DNA of 54,037 bases from CAIMDX01 sp041652155 (GTDB lineage Bacteria; Patescibacteriota; Minisyncoccia; Minisyncoccales; JAQTVQ01): the NCBI GenBank assembly GCA_041652155.1, contig JBAZHV010000004.1, positions 1 through 54,037 of the forward strand, given 5' to 3'. How positions within the stretch are numbered: the stretch's first letter is position 1; each line of letters begins with the position of its first letter. Under the pieces are notes generated by a model. It made no database searches. It was not told the DNA's origin and was given only the letters and a program-made list of their open reading frames with translations. This document shows positions 15,154 to 22,408 of this stretch, one piece after another. Position numbers and translations under genes: made by a program.

Positions 15154-16053
15154 TCATTTCGCATCCCAGCGCGCCCAGCGGGAAAATATCTCTTTCTGGA
15201 TCACCGCCGCCGTTTCGCGATCAAATCCTTGGCTCCTGCCGGCCTGCATAAACTCTTTACGGGTTGGAACGTACACTTTGCTCTCTTTGGCGCGGAAAGG
15301 ACAGATCGGATAATAGGTCAGCTGTTTCCCTGTGCGCACCCCGGTCACTCCGCTTTCCGGACAAACGCCCAGCATAAAACCGCGGCAGCCGACCATCCCT
15401 TTTATCAGAGGCAATTCCTGCTCAAGCAACAGATAAAGCTGGCTGGCGATGCAGCGCATTTCGGCCGAAGCGCGGACGCATAAACGCAAAGATAAAAAAT
15501 TCAAAAGCGAACGCAGGTTCATAGTGTAGTGGTAGATGCCTACGGCCTTGCAAAAAGGCAAAGAATATCTGGCCACTTCGCGCGGTATGCCATTGGCTAT
15601 CATTTTTTGATAAGCTTCCAAGCTCGCTTCGATGGCTCCAAGCAATCTCTCCTTTTCTTCCGCTTGTTTGGGATTGTTGGCCAACAAATGCCACGGCACT
15701 ATGATCTCGTATGTTTCCTCCCCCTCTTTGAATTCTATGGGCAAACCTTGTTTTCCGGCGTCGATGCCTTTGCTTGCGGCGATATAACGGGTGGAAAAAC
15801 CGCTGTGGCTGGCCATGCGGTGCTCAAGCAATTCGGGGGCGTTGCCCTTGCTCATCTTGATATCGAATTTGACGATGACGTGCTCCAGAGCGGACCCGTA
15901 ATCGTTTTCGATGATCATCCTGAAAATATCCTCGCCGGTGATGATCTCGGGCACGCCGCTCATACGGGCGGAATAAGCCACTTCTTCCCAAGCTTTCTGT
16001 CCTCCTATAATTTTAAAATTCCAAATTTTTGGAGAGATCTCTTTAATAACCAT
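15154..16053 (-). CDS. thyX: FAD-dependent thymidylate synthase ThyX
   Basis: ThyX methylates dUMP to dTMP using FAD, NADPH and methylene-tetrahydrofolate. The 299-residue protein has the ThyX core: an EHRMASHSGFSTRY segment (about 77-90) at the position of the RHRxxSxxxxSxRY motif, and NLRSLLNFLSLRLCVRASAEMR (about 178-199) for flavin and dUMP contacts. The first Arg of the RHR motif is replaced by Glu. A C-terminal Cys-containing region (GCRGFMLGVCPE) extends the protein beyond the 220-residue minimal form. SHMT at 24035-25264 could supply the folate. An extended -10 lies at 16128-16136. Confidence 0.9.
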   Translation of the reverse strand: MVIKEISPKIWNFKIIGGQKAWEEVAYSARMSGVPEIITGEDIFRMIIENDYGSALEHVIVKFDIKMSKGNAPELLEHRMASHSGFSTRYIAASKGIDAGKQGLPIEFKEGEETYEIIVPWHLLANNPKQAEEKERLLGAIEASLEAYQKMIANGIPREVARYSLPFCKAVGIYHYTMNLRSLLNFLSLRLCVRASAEMRCIASQLYLLLEQELPLIKGMVGCRGFMLGVCPESGVTGVRTGKQLTYYPICPFRAKESKVYVPTRKEFMQAGRSQGFDRETAAVIQKEIFSRWARWDAK

Positions 16054-16127
16054 AAGGCTTAAATTCGTAATTTCTAAAAAAGGCCGAACGCCATTATCGC
16101 CGATGAAATAAATTTTTATCCTTGACC

Positions 16128-16136
16128 ATTATAACA
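16128..16136 (-). promoter_or_regulatory. Extended -10 of thyX
   Basis: TGT-TATAAT on the minus strand, a perfect extended -10. The leader to the ATG at 16053 would be about 67 nt. Confidence 0.65.
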
Positions 16137-16217
16137 CCAGCCGGACGATCGGCAAAAAAACCGGGGGAAAGACCTAAAATCAGGAAAAAAATTCAAAAAA
16201 CCTATCTAAAAATATGC

Positions 16218-17060
16218 TTATTGCCGTCCGGCATACCGGCCGAAGGTCGATCTGTAATATTCGGAAACCTGATCGGAGGATAAAGACCGGCTGTATATTC
16301 TGACGTCATCGACCGATCCGTTGAATTTGTCGCCTGTGCTCCATCTGCCCAATACTACATCGCTGGTCGTCGTTCTGATAACTTTCGAAACGCTGTATTG
16401 ATTGTTCAGCGTGCCGTCTATATATAATTTCATCGTTGAACCGTCATATGTCCCGACCAACAGATGCCAAGCTCCCAGCCAGGAAGACGGCAAATCGCTG
16501 CTTCTAAGATAATAAGAAGTAGCATCGGTAAAAAACAAACCGAACGTGGCTTTGTTCGCGTAACGCGCGCCGAGAAAATACGAGCTCAATTTCGCCAGAG
16601 GTATCTCGTATCCCGTTCCGCCTGTTCCCTGCTTTACCCAGGCCGATAAAGTTATCTCGTTCGTACAATCGAAAACCGTGTTATTGCCGCAATCCACATA
16701 ACCGTTCGCTCCGTCCAGATTCAAAGAATACTGGTTCCCTATATTGTTGCCGTAAGGCGTATCGCCGGAGAAAGTGGCGCTCGTTATAATGCCGTTATTG
16801 TTTTGCCCGGAAGAATCGCTGGCGTCTTGGTTGTCAAAGTTCCAATTGCCGACACAGCTCATAACCATCTTGTGCTGCATGGCCGAAGAAAAAGACAAAC
16901 CTTTCGCGATCTTGGCGCTTTCGCTGGCCCCGGTCATATTCACCACAACCATCCCGGCCAGAATGCCGATGATGGCGATCACGACCAAAAGCTCGATGAG
17001 GGTAAAACCTTTTTTAATTTGTCGGTTGATATTTTGTCTCATGGTCTGGATTTGATCCAA
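16218..17060 (-). CDS. LamG-domain type IV pilin, array member 1 (promoter-distal)
   Basis: A 280-residue prepilin, last in the array. The leader ends in KKG followed by FTLIELLVVIAIIGILAG, the class III signal cleaved and N-methylated by prepilin peptidase; the hydrophobic helix forms the pilus core. From about residue 85 a LamG/concanavalin-like fold follows (YVDCGNNTVF, ITLSAWVKQG, WHLLVGTYDGSTMKLYIDGTL, VDDVRIYSRSLSSDQV). It ends at YAGRQ and lacks the C-terminal tail seen in the other four. The start overlaps the preceding pilin by 47 bp, or 29 bp if the ATG at 17042 is used. Surface glycan binding is the likely role. Confidence 0.9.
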   Translation of the reverse strand: MDQIQTMRQNINRQIKKGFTLIELLVVIAIIGILAGMVVVNMTGASESAKIAKGLSFSSAMQHKMVMSCVGNWNFDNQDASDSSGQNNNGIITSATFSGDTPYGNNIGNQYSLNLDGANGYVDCGNNTVFDCTNEITLSAWVKQGTGGTGYEIPLAKLSSYFLGARYANKATFGLFFTDATSYYLRSSDLPSSWLGAWHLLVGTYDGSTMKLYIDGTLNNQYSVSKVIRTTTSDVVLGRWSTGDKFNGSVDDVRIYSRSLSSDQVSEYYRSTFGRYAGRQ

Positions 17061-17916
17061 TTAATTTTTGTCCGTATTCTCCCGGGGTTATCTGTTTATT
17101 GACAAGAAGGCGATCCAATCCCGCCATATAACTATTTTTAATTTGAGATGAGGTCAAAGCTTTATTATATATTTTTACCTCATCGATAGTCCCCGAAAAA
17201 ACAAGAGTGGAGGGGGTATAAAAAACGCCGATATATGTTTTTGGATCGGACTCGTAAGATATCGCCTGCGTCGATCTTCTCTCCTCTTTGCCGTTCACGT
17301 AAAGAACATTAAGATTCGTTTGAGAATCGTGGGTAGCCACAATATGATACCATTTGTTGACCTCCGGCCTCCAAGTCGTTTGCAGATAAGATCCGCTCAC
17401 CATGATCGCTATATTTTGCGCTGTTCCCATTTGCAGACTGAACCCGGTTCCCCATGTGCTCATGTTGGATATTATTCCCATCCAGGTCGGCATGGTCGCC
17501 GGCTTCGCCCAGGTTTCAAGGGTTATGCTGGCCGGAGTAAGCGAAGGATCGGCGCCGCAATTGGCATAAGTGTTACTGCCGTTAAATTGCAAACACGAAC
17601 CGGACACGCAATCGGCCCCTGTTTTCCAAACCGGGCTGCCGATCAAAACACAATTGCTGATGCCGACACCGTCGGTTGCAGTAGCTCCCGACCCTTCGTC
17701 CAAGTTCCATTCCGAAGACCTCTCCATTAGCAAAGAGCTCCTGATCGAGCCGGAGAAAGATTTGGATTTTGCCATCCGCGCGCTATCGGTCGCTCCGGTC
17801 ATATTCACCACGACCATCCCGGCCAGAATGCCAACAATGGCGACAACGACCAAAAGCTCGATGAGGGTAAAACCTCCGCCATAGTTGTAGCGACAAAATA
17901 TTCCGCGGCAATACAT
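17014..17916 (-). CDS. LamG-domain type IV pilin, array member 2
   Basis: A 300-residue prepilin with signal GGG/FTLIELLVVVAIVGILAG, a variable stalk, and a LamG domain (YANCGADPSLTPASITLETWAKP, WYHIVATHD, LYVNGKEERR, IDEVKIYNKAL). The C-terminus, GLDRLLVNKQITPGEYGQKL, resembles the SHOCT motif. A TGT-TAAAAT extended -10 ends 6 nt before the ATG at 17916 and follows a small hairpin, so this pilin and the next can be transcribed separately from the first three. The pilin core DNA differs slightly from the others (VVVAIVG). Confidence 0.9.
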   Translation of the reverse strand: MYCRGIFCRYNYGGGFTLIELLVVVAIVGILAGMVVVNMTGATDSARMAKSKSFSGSIRSSLLMERSSEWNLDEGSGATATDGVGISNCVLIGSPVWKTGADCVSGSCLQFNGSNTYANCGADPSLTPASITLETWAKPATMPTWMGIISNMSTWGTGFSLQMGTAQNIAIMVSGSYLQTTWRPEVNKWYHIVATHDSQTNLNVLYVNGKEERRSTQAISYESDPKTYIGVFYTPSTLVFSGTIDEVKIYNKALTSSQIKNSYMAGLDRLLVNKQITPGEYGQKLIGSNPDHETKYQPTN

Positions 17917-17922
17917 AAATGC

Positions 17923-17931
17923 ATTTTAACA
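17923..17931 (-). promoter_or_regulatory. Internal extended -10 in the pilin array
   Basis: TGT-TAAAAT on the minus strand, 6 nt before the ATG at 17916; leaderless spacing identical to that of the DUF2207 gene. A short AAAAGC-ATAC-GCTTTT hairpin lies just upstream and may end the preceding pilin transcript. Confidence 0.6.
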
Positions 17932-17969
17932 AATTTATGCCGTTTTATAAAAAGCGTATGCTTTTTGTC

Positions 17970-18887
17970 CTATTCCGCCCCTCCTTCAGTCTTTCCTCTC
18001 GCCGCAAAATCCCGCGCTCTTTTGCTGTATTCTCCTTCGGAGATCATCCCTTTCTTAAAAAGTTTTCCCAAGCCGGCGAAATAATTCTCGGAAACCTGGC
18101 TTACCTGCATCGGCTGATTGTAAATTTTTACTTCGTCTATATAACCGCGAAAACTTCTGGTCGTTTGATAAAAACTTCCGATGCAAAGAGGCTCGTCGTT
18201 GGACGGCGGGTCAAGAGTGATGGCCGTGCTCGCCCGGCGCTGGCCGTCCACGTAAAGATACATCGTTGTTTTGTTCGCCACCGCCGCTATATGATGCCAT
18301 TGGTCAAGACTGGGCTGGTAGACCAAAGCATTTGCCGACTCCGCCGGGTTGCCGGTTCCGATAATAAATTTTATTCCTGAAGCGTCGGCAAAAAGCCCTC
18401 CAGGGCTGGCGCTATAGTAACCATTCTGCCTTTTATTTATTATGCCCCTGTAATTGATCCAGTCCTGAGGATAGACCCAAGCCTCCAAAGTAAAATTTTC
18501 CGTTCCAAAAACTTCATCCAAAGAACTGCTATCATTTATTTGCACATAATCGTTGTATCCGTCAAAAAACAAACAGCTTCCTGACACGCAGCTGGTGGTC
18601 GAGGACCAGACCGGACCGTAGATCGCCGCGGCATTTCCGCCCGGCCACGCATCGGCAACGCCGCTGCCGTTCCCTTCATCCATACTCCACGAAGAAACGC
18701 GGGAGAGAAGCAAAGAATTTCTAATTGAAGCAGAAAAGGCTTTGCCTTTCGCTATCCGCGCGGTATCGGTCGCCCCGGTTATATTCACCACAACCATCCC
18801 GGCCAGGATGCCGATGATGGCGATCACGACCAAAAGCTCGATGAGGGTAAAGGCGCTATTTTTCGGCTTGGGCAAATTCCGATTCAT
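17970..18887 (-). CDS. LamG-domain type IV pilin, array member 3
   Basis: A 305-residue prepilin. The cleavage site is NSA/FTLIELL: Ala replaces the usual Gly at -1, the only such case in the array, which may slow processing. The LamG domain follows (DYVQINDSSSLDEVFGTENFTLEAWVYP, WHHIAAVANKTTMYLYVDGQRR, IDEVKIYNQPMQ). The tail GLGKLFKKGMISEGEYSKRA is SHOCT-like. The first codons overlap the end of member 4 by 32 bp, suggesting translational coupling. Confidence 0.9.
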   Translation of the reverse strand: MNRNLPKPKNSAFTLIELLVVIAIIGILAGMVVVNITGATDTARIAKGKAFSASIRNSLLLSRVSSWSMDEGNGSGVADAWPGGNAAAIYGPVWSSTTSCVSGSCLFFDGYNDYVQINDSSSLDEVFGTENFTLEAWVYPQDWINYRGIINKRQNGYYSASPGGLFADASGIKFIIGTGNPAESANALVYQPSLDQWHHIAAVANKTTMYLYVDGQRRASTAITLDPPSNDEPLCIGSFYQTTRSFRGYIDEVKIYNQPMQVSQVSENYFAGLGKLFKKGMISEGEYSKRARDFAARGKTEGGAE

Positions 18888-19746
18888 TTATATTTTTGGA
18901 ATACTCCTCAAAACTTATTAATTTTTTACCGAGCAGATCTTTCAAGCCCAAAAGATAATCCGACCTTATTTCAGCTAAAGATAACTTGTTGTTGAATATC
19001 CTGACATTATCGATCCTTCCGTGAAATCCCGCTCCGGCATAACCGCATCCTATCGTAACCGGCTGAGTGCTTGTGCTTGCGTTTTGCCAAGAAGATCCCC
19101 CTTCTCCCTTGTCTGATCCGTTGACATACAGCTTGATCGAATGAGCCGCCGCATCCCGAGTTAGTATCAAATTGATCCAAACGTTATTTTTGAAAACACC
19201 GGTCCATCCTCTGGACAGATAGCCCGAGACCTCTCCGCCGTTGGGACCTTGATAATAAGAGAGGGATCCGTTAACTTCCTGCGTCAAGGCAAATTCTCCG
19301 CCATAAGCTTTGTCTATAGGGTTCTCCCTGCCTCCTGCAACGTTGGTCGGATAGACCCACATCGAGATCGTCATATCGCCGGTCAGCTGTAAATTTTCCG
19401 GATTACCGATGCTTAAGCAATCAGTTGATCCGTCGAACTCCAGGCATTGATCGAACACGCAATCCCCCGCGGCCTTATACTGCGGATTCCCGGAAACAGT
19501 GCCGTTGTTCATCCCTAAAAAATCCTGGGTGTTCCCGTCGAGCCTCCACTCAGAGATCATCGAATTTAAAAGGGAATTACGAGCAGAAGCTGCGAAAGCT
19601 TTCCCCTTCGCGACGTTCGCGCTGTCGCTGGCCCCGGTCATATTCACCACGACCAAACCGGCCAGAATGCCGATGATGGCGATCACGACCAAAAGCTCGA
19701 TGAGGGTAAAACCTTTTTTTAAATTATTATTCTTCAGAAATCGCAT
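18856..19746 (-). CDS. LamG-domain type IV pilin, array member 4
   Basis: A 296-residue prepilin with signal KKG/FTLIELL, followed by AGLVVVNMTGASDSANVAKG and a LamG domain (CLSIGNPENLQLTGDMTISMWVYP, WINLILTRDAAAHSIKLYVNGSDKG, IDNVRIFNNKLS). The tail GLKDLLGKKLISFEEYSKNI is SHOCT-like. It overlaps member 5 by 20 bp at its start and member 3 by 32 bp at its end, so members 5, 4 and 3 form a tightly coupled unit. Confidence 0.9.
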   Translation of the reverse strand: MRFLKNNNLKKGFTLIELLVVIAIIGILAGLVVVNMTGASDSANVAKGKAFAASARNSLLNSMISEWRLDGNTQDFLGMNNGTVSGNPQYKAAGDCVFDQCLEFDGSTDCLSIGNPENLQLTGDMTISMWVYPTNVAGGRENPIDKAYGGEFALTQEVNGSLSYYQGPNGGEVSGYLSRGWTGVFKNNVWINLILTRDAAAHSIKLYVNGSDKGEGGSSWQNASTSTQPVTIGCGYAGAGFHGRIDNVRIFNNKLSLAEIRSDYLLGLKDLLGKKLISFEEYSKNINESEFAQAEK

Positions 19747-20638
19747 AGTTGAATTTGTTTAATTTTTCTTGGTATTCATCCCGGGACATCTGTCCGCTGG
19801 CGAGTAGGCCATCCAATCCGGAAAAATAATCCTGCCTTATCTGGGAAAGAAGCAATGGCTTGTCATAAAAACGAACCTGATCTATCTGACCGTCGAAATA
19901 AGATCCCGCCGCCGATGCTCTGCGTCCCAGAAAAACATTGGTGCTGTTCACCACCGACCCTATCGAATTGGTCAATGTTGATCTTAAAACGCCATCGGTA
20001 TAAGCCAGTATGCGGTTCCCGTCCCTTACCGCGACTATATGCGTCCATCCGAATTTCCTGCCGGTAAGAAAATCTATATAACTCCGGTTAACCCCGTCGC
20101 AGACCTCAAATAACAAACTGGATGGAGATCCGGCTGTGGAAATATGCCAACCTTGGTAAATACCGAAATAAGTGCCTTTGGAGATCAAAGAATAGGCCAT
20201 ATCGTTATCGCTCTTAACCCAAGCTTCTATGCTAAACTGATCGGTGAATTGCAGAGAAGAAGAATTCGGTATCTCGACGTATTGGGAAGAGGCGGAGTTA
20301 AAATCCAAACAGCCGTTTATCGCGCACGAACTTCCGGCCAGCCACGTCGGAGCATGCCCGGTAAGGTCTCCGTTGCCGGATCCAATAGTATCTTTTATGG
20401 TATTGCCATATCCCTCGTCTATATTCCATTCCGACACGAGAGAAGAAAACATGGACCTCTTCATCGACTCGGAAAATGTTTTGCCTTTCGCGATCCTCGC
20501 GCTTTCGCTGGCCCCGGTCATATTCACCACGACCATCCCGGCCAGAATGCCGATGATGGCGATCACGACCAAAAGCTCGATGAGGGTAAAACCTTTTTTA
20601 CGGACGAGAAAAAAAGTCATAAATAAAATAGGCTTCAT
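19727..20638 (-). CDS. LamG-domain type IV pilin, array member 5 (promoter-proximal)
   Basis: A 303-residue prepilin, first of the array, signal RKKG/FTLIELL. The LamG domain includes YVEIPNSSSLQFTDQFSIEAWVKS, WTHIVAVRDGNRILAYTDG and IDQVRFYDKPLL. The SHOCT-like tail is GLDGLLASGQMSRDEYQEKL. The start at 20638 leaves a 20-nt leader from the TATAAT promoter; an in-frame ATG at 20620 is the alternative. No pilus assembly ATPase, platform protein or prepilin peptidase is encoded in the window, so assembly genes must lie elsewhere. Confidence 0.9.
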   Translation of the reverse strand: MKPILFMTFFLVRKKGFTLIELLVVIAIIGILAGMVVVNMTGASESARIAKGKTFSESMKRSMFSSLVSEWNIDEGYGNTIKDTIGSGNGDLTGHAPTWLAGSSCAINGCLDFNSASSQYVEIPNSSSLQFTDQFSIEAWVKSDNDMAYSLISKGTYFGIYQGWHISTAGSPSSLLFEVCDGVNRSYIDFLTGRKFGWTHIVAVRDGNRILAYTDGVLRSTLTNSIGSVVNSTNVFLGRRASAAGSYFDGQIDQVRFYDKPLLLSQIRQDYFSGLDGLLASGQMSRDEYQEKLNKFNYAISEE

Positions 20639-20664
20639 ATCTGAAAATAATCTTCTTGGATCTA

Positions 20665-20693
20665 ATTATACAACAATAATTATCATCAAACAA
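20665..20693 (-). promoter_or_regulatory. Promoter of the pilin array
   Basis: Perfect TATAAT on the minus strand at 20665-20670 with a TTGTTT-like -35 17 bp upstream, which is the tail of the DUF5661 terminator. Transcription starts near 20658, 20 nt before the first pilin ATG. Confidence 0.6.
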
Positions 20694-20719
20694 AAAAGCA
20701 GCGGCATCTCCCGCTGCTT
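20690..20719 (-). terminator. Terminator of the DUF5661 gene
   Basis: AAGCAGCGG/CCGCTGCTT stem of 9 bp (20696-20704 and 20711-20719) with a 6-nt loop, followed by T residues on the minus strand that also provide the -35 of the pilin promoter. Confidence 0.85.
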
Positions 20720-20751
20720 CCATCCCCTAATATTATTTTATCCGACAGTTC

Positions 20752-21024
20752 TTATTTCCGGCTGTTCCAATATTGGTCCGCTTCCTTTTCCATAGCTTCC
20801 AGCCGAGTGTAATAGTCCGGAAATTCATTAAGATGAGCCAGGGCTATCTTCCCGGTCATCGCCATATCATCGTTGGTAACGTTGGTCTTCGGATCGCGCG
20901 TGCCGTGCTCCAGCTCGACATCCATGCCTGATCGAAACTGTTCGACATCGAATTTTGTCCAATCTATCCCAAGCTGTTCTCCCGTTATTTTAGCTTCCTC
21001 TGGAGTAAAAGTTTTTGTTGCCAT
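20752..21024 (-). CDS. DUF5661 family protein
   Basis: 90 residues from the ATG at 21024; the longer frame would include the promoter. It matches DUF5661 along its length: FTPEEAKITGEQLGIDWTKFDVEQFRSGMDVELEHGTRDP, then TGKIALAHLNEFPDYYTRLEAMEKEAD. The family is small, soluble and of unknown function, common in CPR and related bacteria. A perfect extended -10, TGC-TATAAT, lies at 21059-21067 with a leader of about 28 nt. Confidence 0.85.
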   Translation of the reverse strand: MATKTFTPEEAKITGEQLGIDWTKFDVEQFRSGMDVELEHGTRDPKTNVTNDDMAMTGKIALAHLNEFPDYYTRLEAMEKEADQYWNSRK

Positions 21025-21058
21025 AATTTTTTTTGATCTGATTATTATTCTTTTTTTC

Positions 21059-21067
21059 ATTATAGCA
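21059..21067 (-). promoter_or_regulatory. Extended -10 of the DUF5661 gene
   Basis: TGC-TATAAT on the minus strand; start of transcription predicted near 21052. Divergent from the canonical plus-strand promoter at 21093-21121. Confidence 0.7.
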
Positions 21068-21092
21068 TAAGAAAGGACCGTTACCGCCAGAT

Positions 21093-21121
21093 TTGACAGA
21101 TGTCTTCCCAGCAATTATCAT
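21093..21121 (+). promoter_or_regulatory. Canonical sigma-70 promoter of the small membrane peptide gene
   Basis: Perfect TTGACA (21093-21098), 17-bp spacer, TATCAT (21116-21121). Transcription would start near 21128, 23 nt before the ATG. Confidence 0.8.
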
Positions 21122-21150
21122 TTAAGAAACCACTAAAGGAGGTTTTACAA

Positions 21151-21345
21151 ATGAAAACGGTTACTGGGTCAAGAATGAAAAAAATACTTGCAGCAACGGC
21201 CGAAGAGGCGCTGGGAACGAACGCACTGAAAAAAGTGATCAAGTATATAAAGAAACTCTGGTATTCAAAGTATTCCGACATCTGTTTCCTCCTCCTCATG
21301 GGGCTCGCCTTCGCTCTTTTACTGTTTGCGTCAGCGTTGCTCTAG
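21151..21345 (+). CDS. 64-residue single-TM peptide with strong ribosome-binding site
   Basis: Start ATG at 21151 is fixed by AAAGGAGG at 21135-21142, a near-perfect Shine-Dalgarno 8 nt upstream and the only strong one noticed in the window. The product has a basic, helical N-terminal half (MKKILAATAEEALG, KKVIKYIKKLWYSKY) and a C-terminal hydrophobic helix (ICFLLLMGLAFALLLFASALL). A canonical promoter precedes it and two terminators follow, so it is an independent unit on the strand opposite its neighbours. No family is recognised; the cationic-plus-TM layout is compatible with a type I toxin-like or regulatory peptide but that is speculation. Confidence 0.75.
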   Translation: MKTVTGSRMKKILAATAEEALGTNALKKVIKYIKKLWYSKYSDICFLLLMGLAFALLLFASALL

Positions 21346-21382
21346 GCCGGTTCACCTCGTGTGGACTGGCTTATATTTTTTT
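21346..21382 (+). terminator. Terminator of the small membrane peptide gene
   Basis: GCCGGTTCAC/GTGGACTGGC stem (two G-T pairs) at 21346-21370, 5-nt loop, starting right at the stop codon, followed by TTATATTTTTTT. Confidence 0.75.
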
Positions 21383-21407
21383 ACGATTATCTCTAAAAAT
21401 TCCACTG

Positions 21408-21440
21408 AAAAAGCGCCGATAGCCGGCGCTTTTAATTTTT
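21408..21440. terminator. Bidirectional terminator before the phosphoesterase gene
   Basis: AAAAGCGCCG/CGGCGCTTTT stem of 10 bp with a 5-nt loop (21409-21433). It can stop transcripts from both sides and ends the minus-strand phosphoesterase unit. Confidence 0.85.
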
Positions 21441-21452
21441 CCAAAAAACAGG

Positions 21453-22274
21453 TTAAGGCTCCAAAACTATTTCGTTGATCTCGGCTCTCGCCCAGAAACG
21501 AACGGGCAAAGCGGTGGTTCCTATTCCGCCGGAGACGATAGCTTTGGTAAAGCTGGTATTCACTTCTCCTTTGACATAGCCTCTTTCCGGCCAGAACGAG
21601 AAAAGAGGAGCCCAGCCAAAAAATGTCACCTGCCCCCCGTGATTGTGTCCCGACAAGACCAGATCGACCAAATTATTGGATATCTCGTCTATGTACAAAG
21701 GGTTATGAGCGGCCAAAACGGCGAAATCATTTTCGGAAACTCCCTTCAAGGCTGGCTCCAGATCAGGATCTCCAAGAGAGAAATCGTCGATGCCTCCGAT
21801 CCTTATTCTTTCTCCTCCGACATCTATCCACCGCCCGCTATTTTTCAATAATATTATCTGGGAAGACTTTATCGCGCTTGTTATCAATCCCGGAAATTTA
21901 TAATCGTGGTTTCCAAGGATCGCGTAAACTCCTAACGGAGCCTTAAGTCTTGCCAATTCTTCAAAACAAGGGCCTACGTAGTTTTTATCTTTATCAACAT
22001 AGTCTCCCCCCAATATGATAATGTCGGGGTTCAAACTGTTTATCCTTTCGACGGTTTTGGCCATCCTGTCTCTGCCGAAAAATATTCCGTAATGGAAATC
22101 GGAAGCGAAAACTATTTTTTTCCCTTCGAACTGCGCGGGGATATCGCTGTCTTTGATGACCGTCCGCGAGACATTCAAGTTATAAGTTTCCGCATATCCG
22201 CAAACAAAGAACACGGCCGCCAAAACGATCAAAACGGCAGAAGATCTTAAGAAAAACTTTAAGAATTTCGGCAT
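21453..22274 (-). CDS. Membrane-anchored metallophosphoesterase (YkuE/YaeI-like)
   Basis: A 273-residue calcineurin-like phosphoesterase. An N-terminal TM or signal anchor spans about 9-28. The dinuclear metal site is complete: SDFHYG (about 58-63), GGDYVD, GNHDY, AHNP and GHNHGGQ. The relatives YkuE and YaeI act on the membrane face and include UDP-diacylglucosamine or phosphodiester hydrolases, so an envelope-facing role is likely but substrate is unknown. Promoter TTGACT-16-TAAATT at 22290-22317 carries an inverted repeat in its spacer. Confidence 0.9.
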   Translation of the reverse strand: MPKFLKFFLRSSAVLIVLAAVFFVCGYAETYNLNVSRTVIKDSDIPAQFEGKKIVFASDFHYGIFFGRDRMAKTVERINSLNPDIIILGGDYVDKDKNYVGPCFEELARLKAPLGVYAILGNHDYKFPGLITSAIKSSQIILLKNSGRWIDVGGERIRIGGIDDFSLGDPDLEPALKGVSENDFAVLAAHNPLYIDEISNNLVDLVLSGHNHGGQVTFFGWAPLFSFWPERGYVKGEVNTSFTKAIVSGGIGTTALPVRFWARAEINEIVLEP

Positions 22275-22289
22275 ATGTTATTGCTTTCT

Positions 22290-22317
22290 AATTTACCCTT
22301 AAAACGGGTAAAGTCAA
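22290..22317 (-). promoter_or_regulatory. Phosphoesterase promoter with operator-like inverted repeat
   Basis: Minus strand TTGACT (22312-22317), 16-bp spacer, TAAATT (22290-22295). TTTACCC (22292-22298) and GGGTAAA (22306-22312) form a perfect 7-bp inverted repeat that overlaps both boxes, as a repressor site would. Confidence 0.5.
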
Positions 22318-22369
22318 AGCCGTTATCGGCCTAAGGACCGGATCCCTCCCAAACGCCTCTAAAAACAAA

Positions 22370-22397
22370 TACCACGGGAAAACCCGTGGATATTTTA
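22370..22397 (-). terminator. Terminator of the alpha/beta hydrolase gene
   Basis: CCACGGG/CCCGTGG stem (22372-22378, 22383-22389) with a 4-nt loop, followed by a T-rich stretch on the minus strand. Confidence 0.7.
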
Positions 22398-22408
22398 TCT
22401 TTCTGCGG

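Larger units (their letters stand above)
16921..20600. repeat. Five near-identical copies of an ~85-bp pilin core DNA cassette
   Basis: The DNA encoding the pilin N-terminal helix is almost identical in all five genes: about 16927-17010, 17790-17874, 18770-18852, 19629-19713 and 20509-20593. Copies 1, 4 and 5 differ at only a few bases; copy 2 is the most diverged. The remaining parts of the genes are far less similar. This is direct repeat substrate for recombination or gene conversion. Confidence 0.85.
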
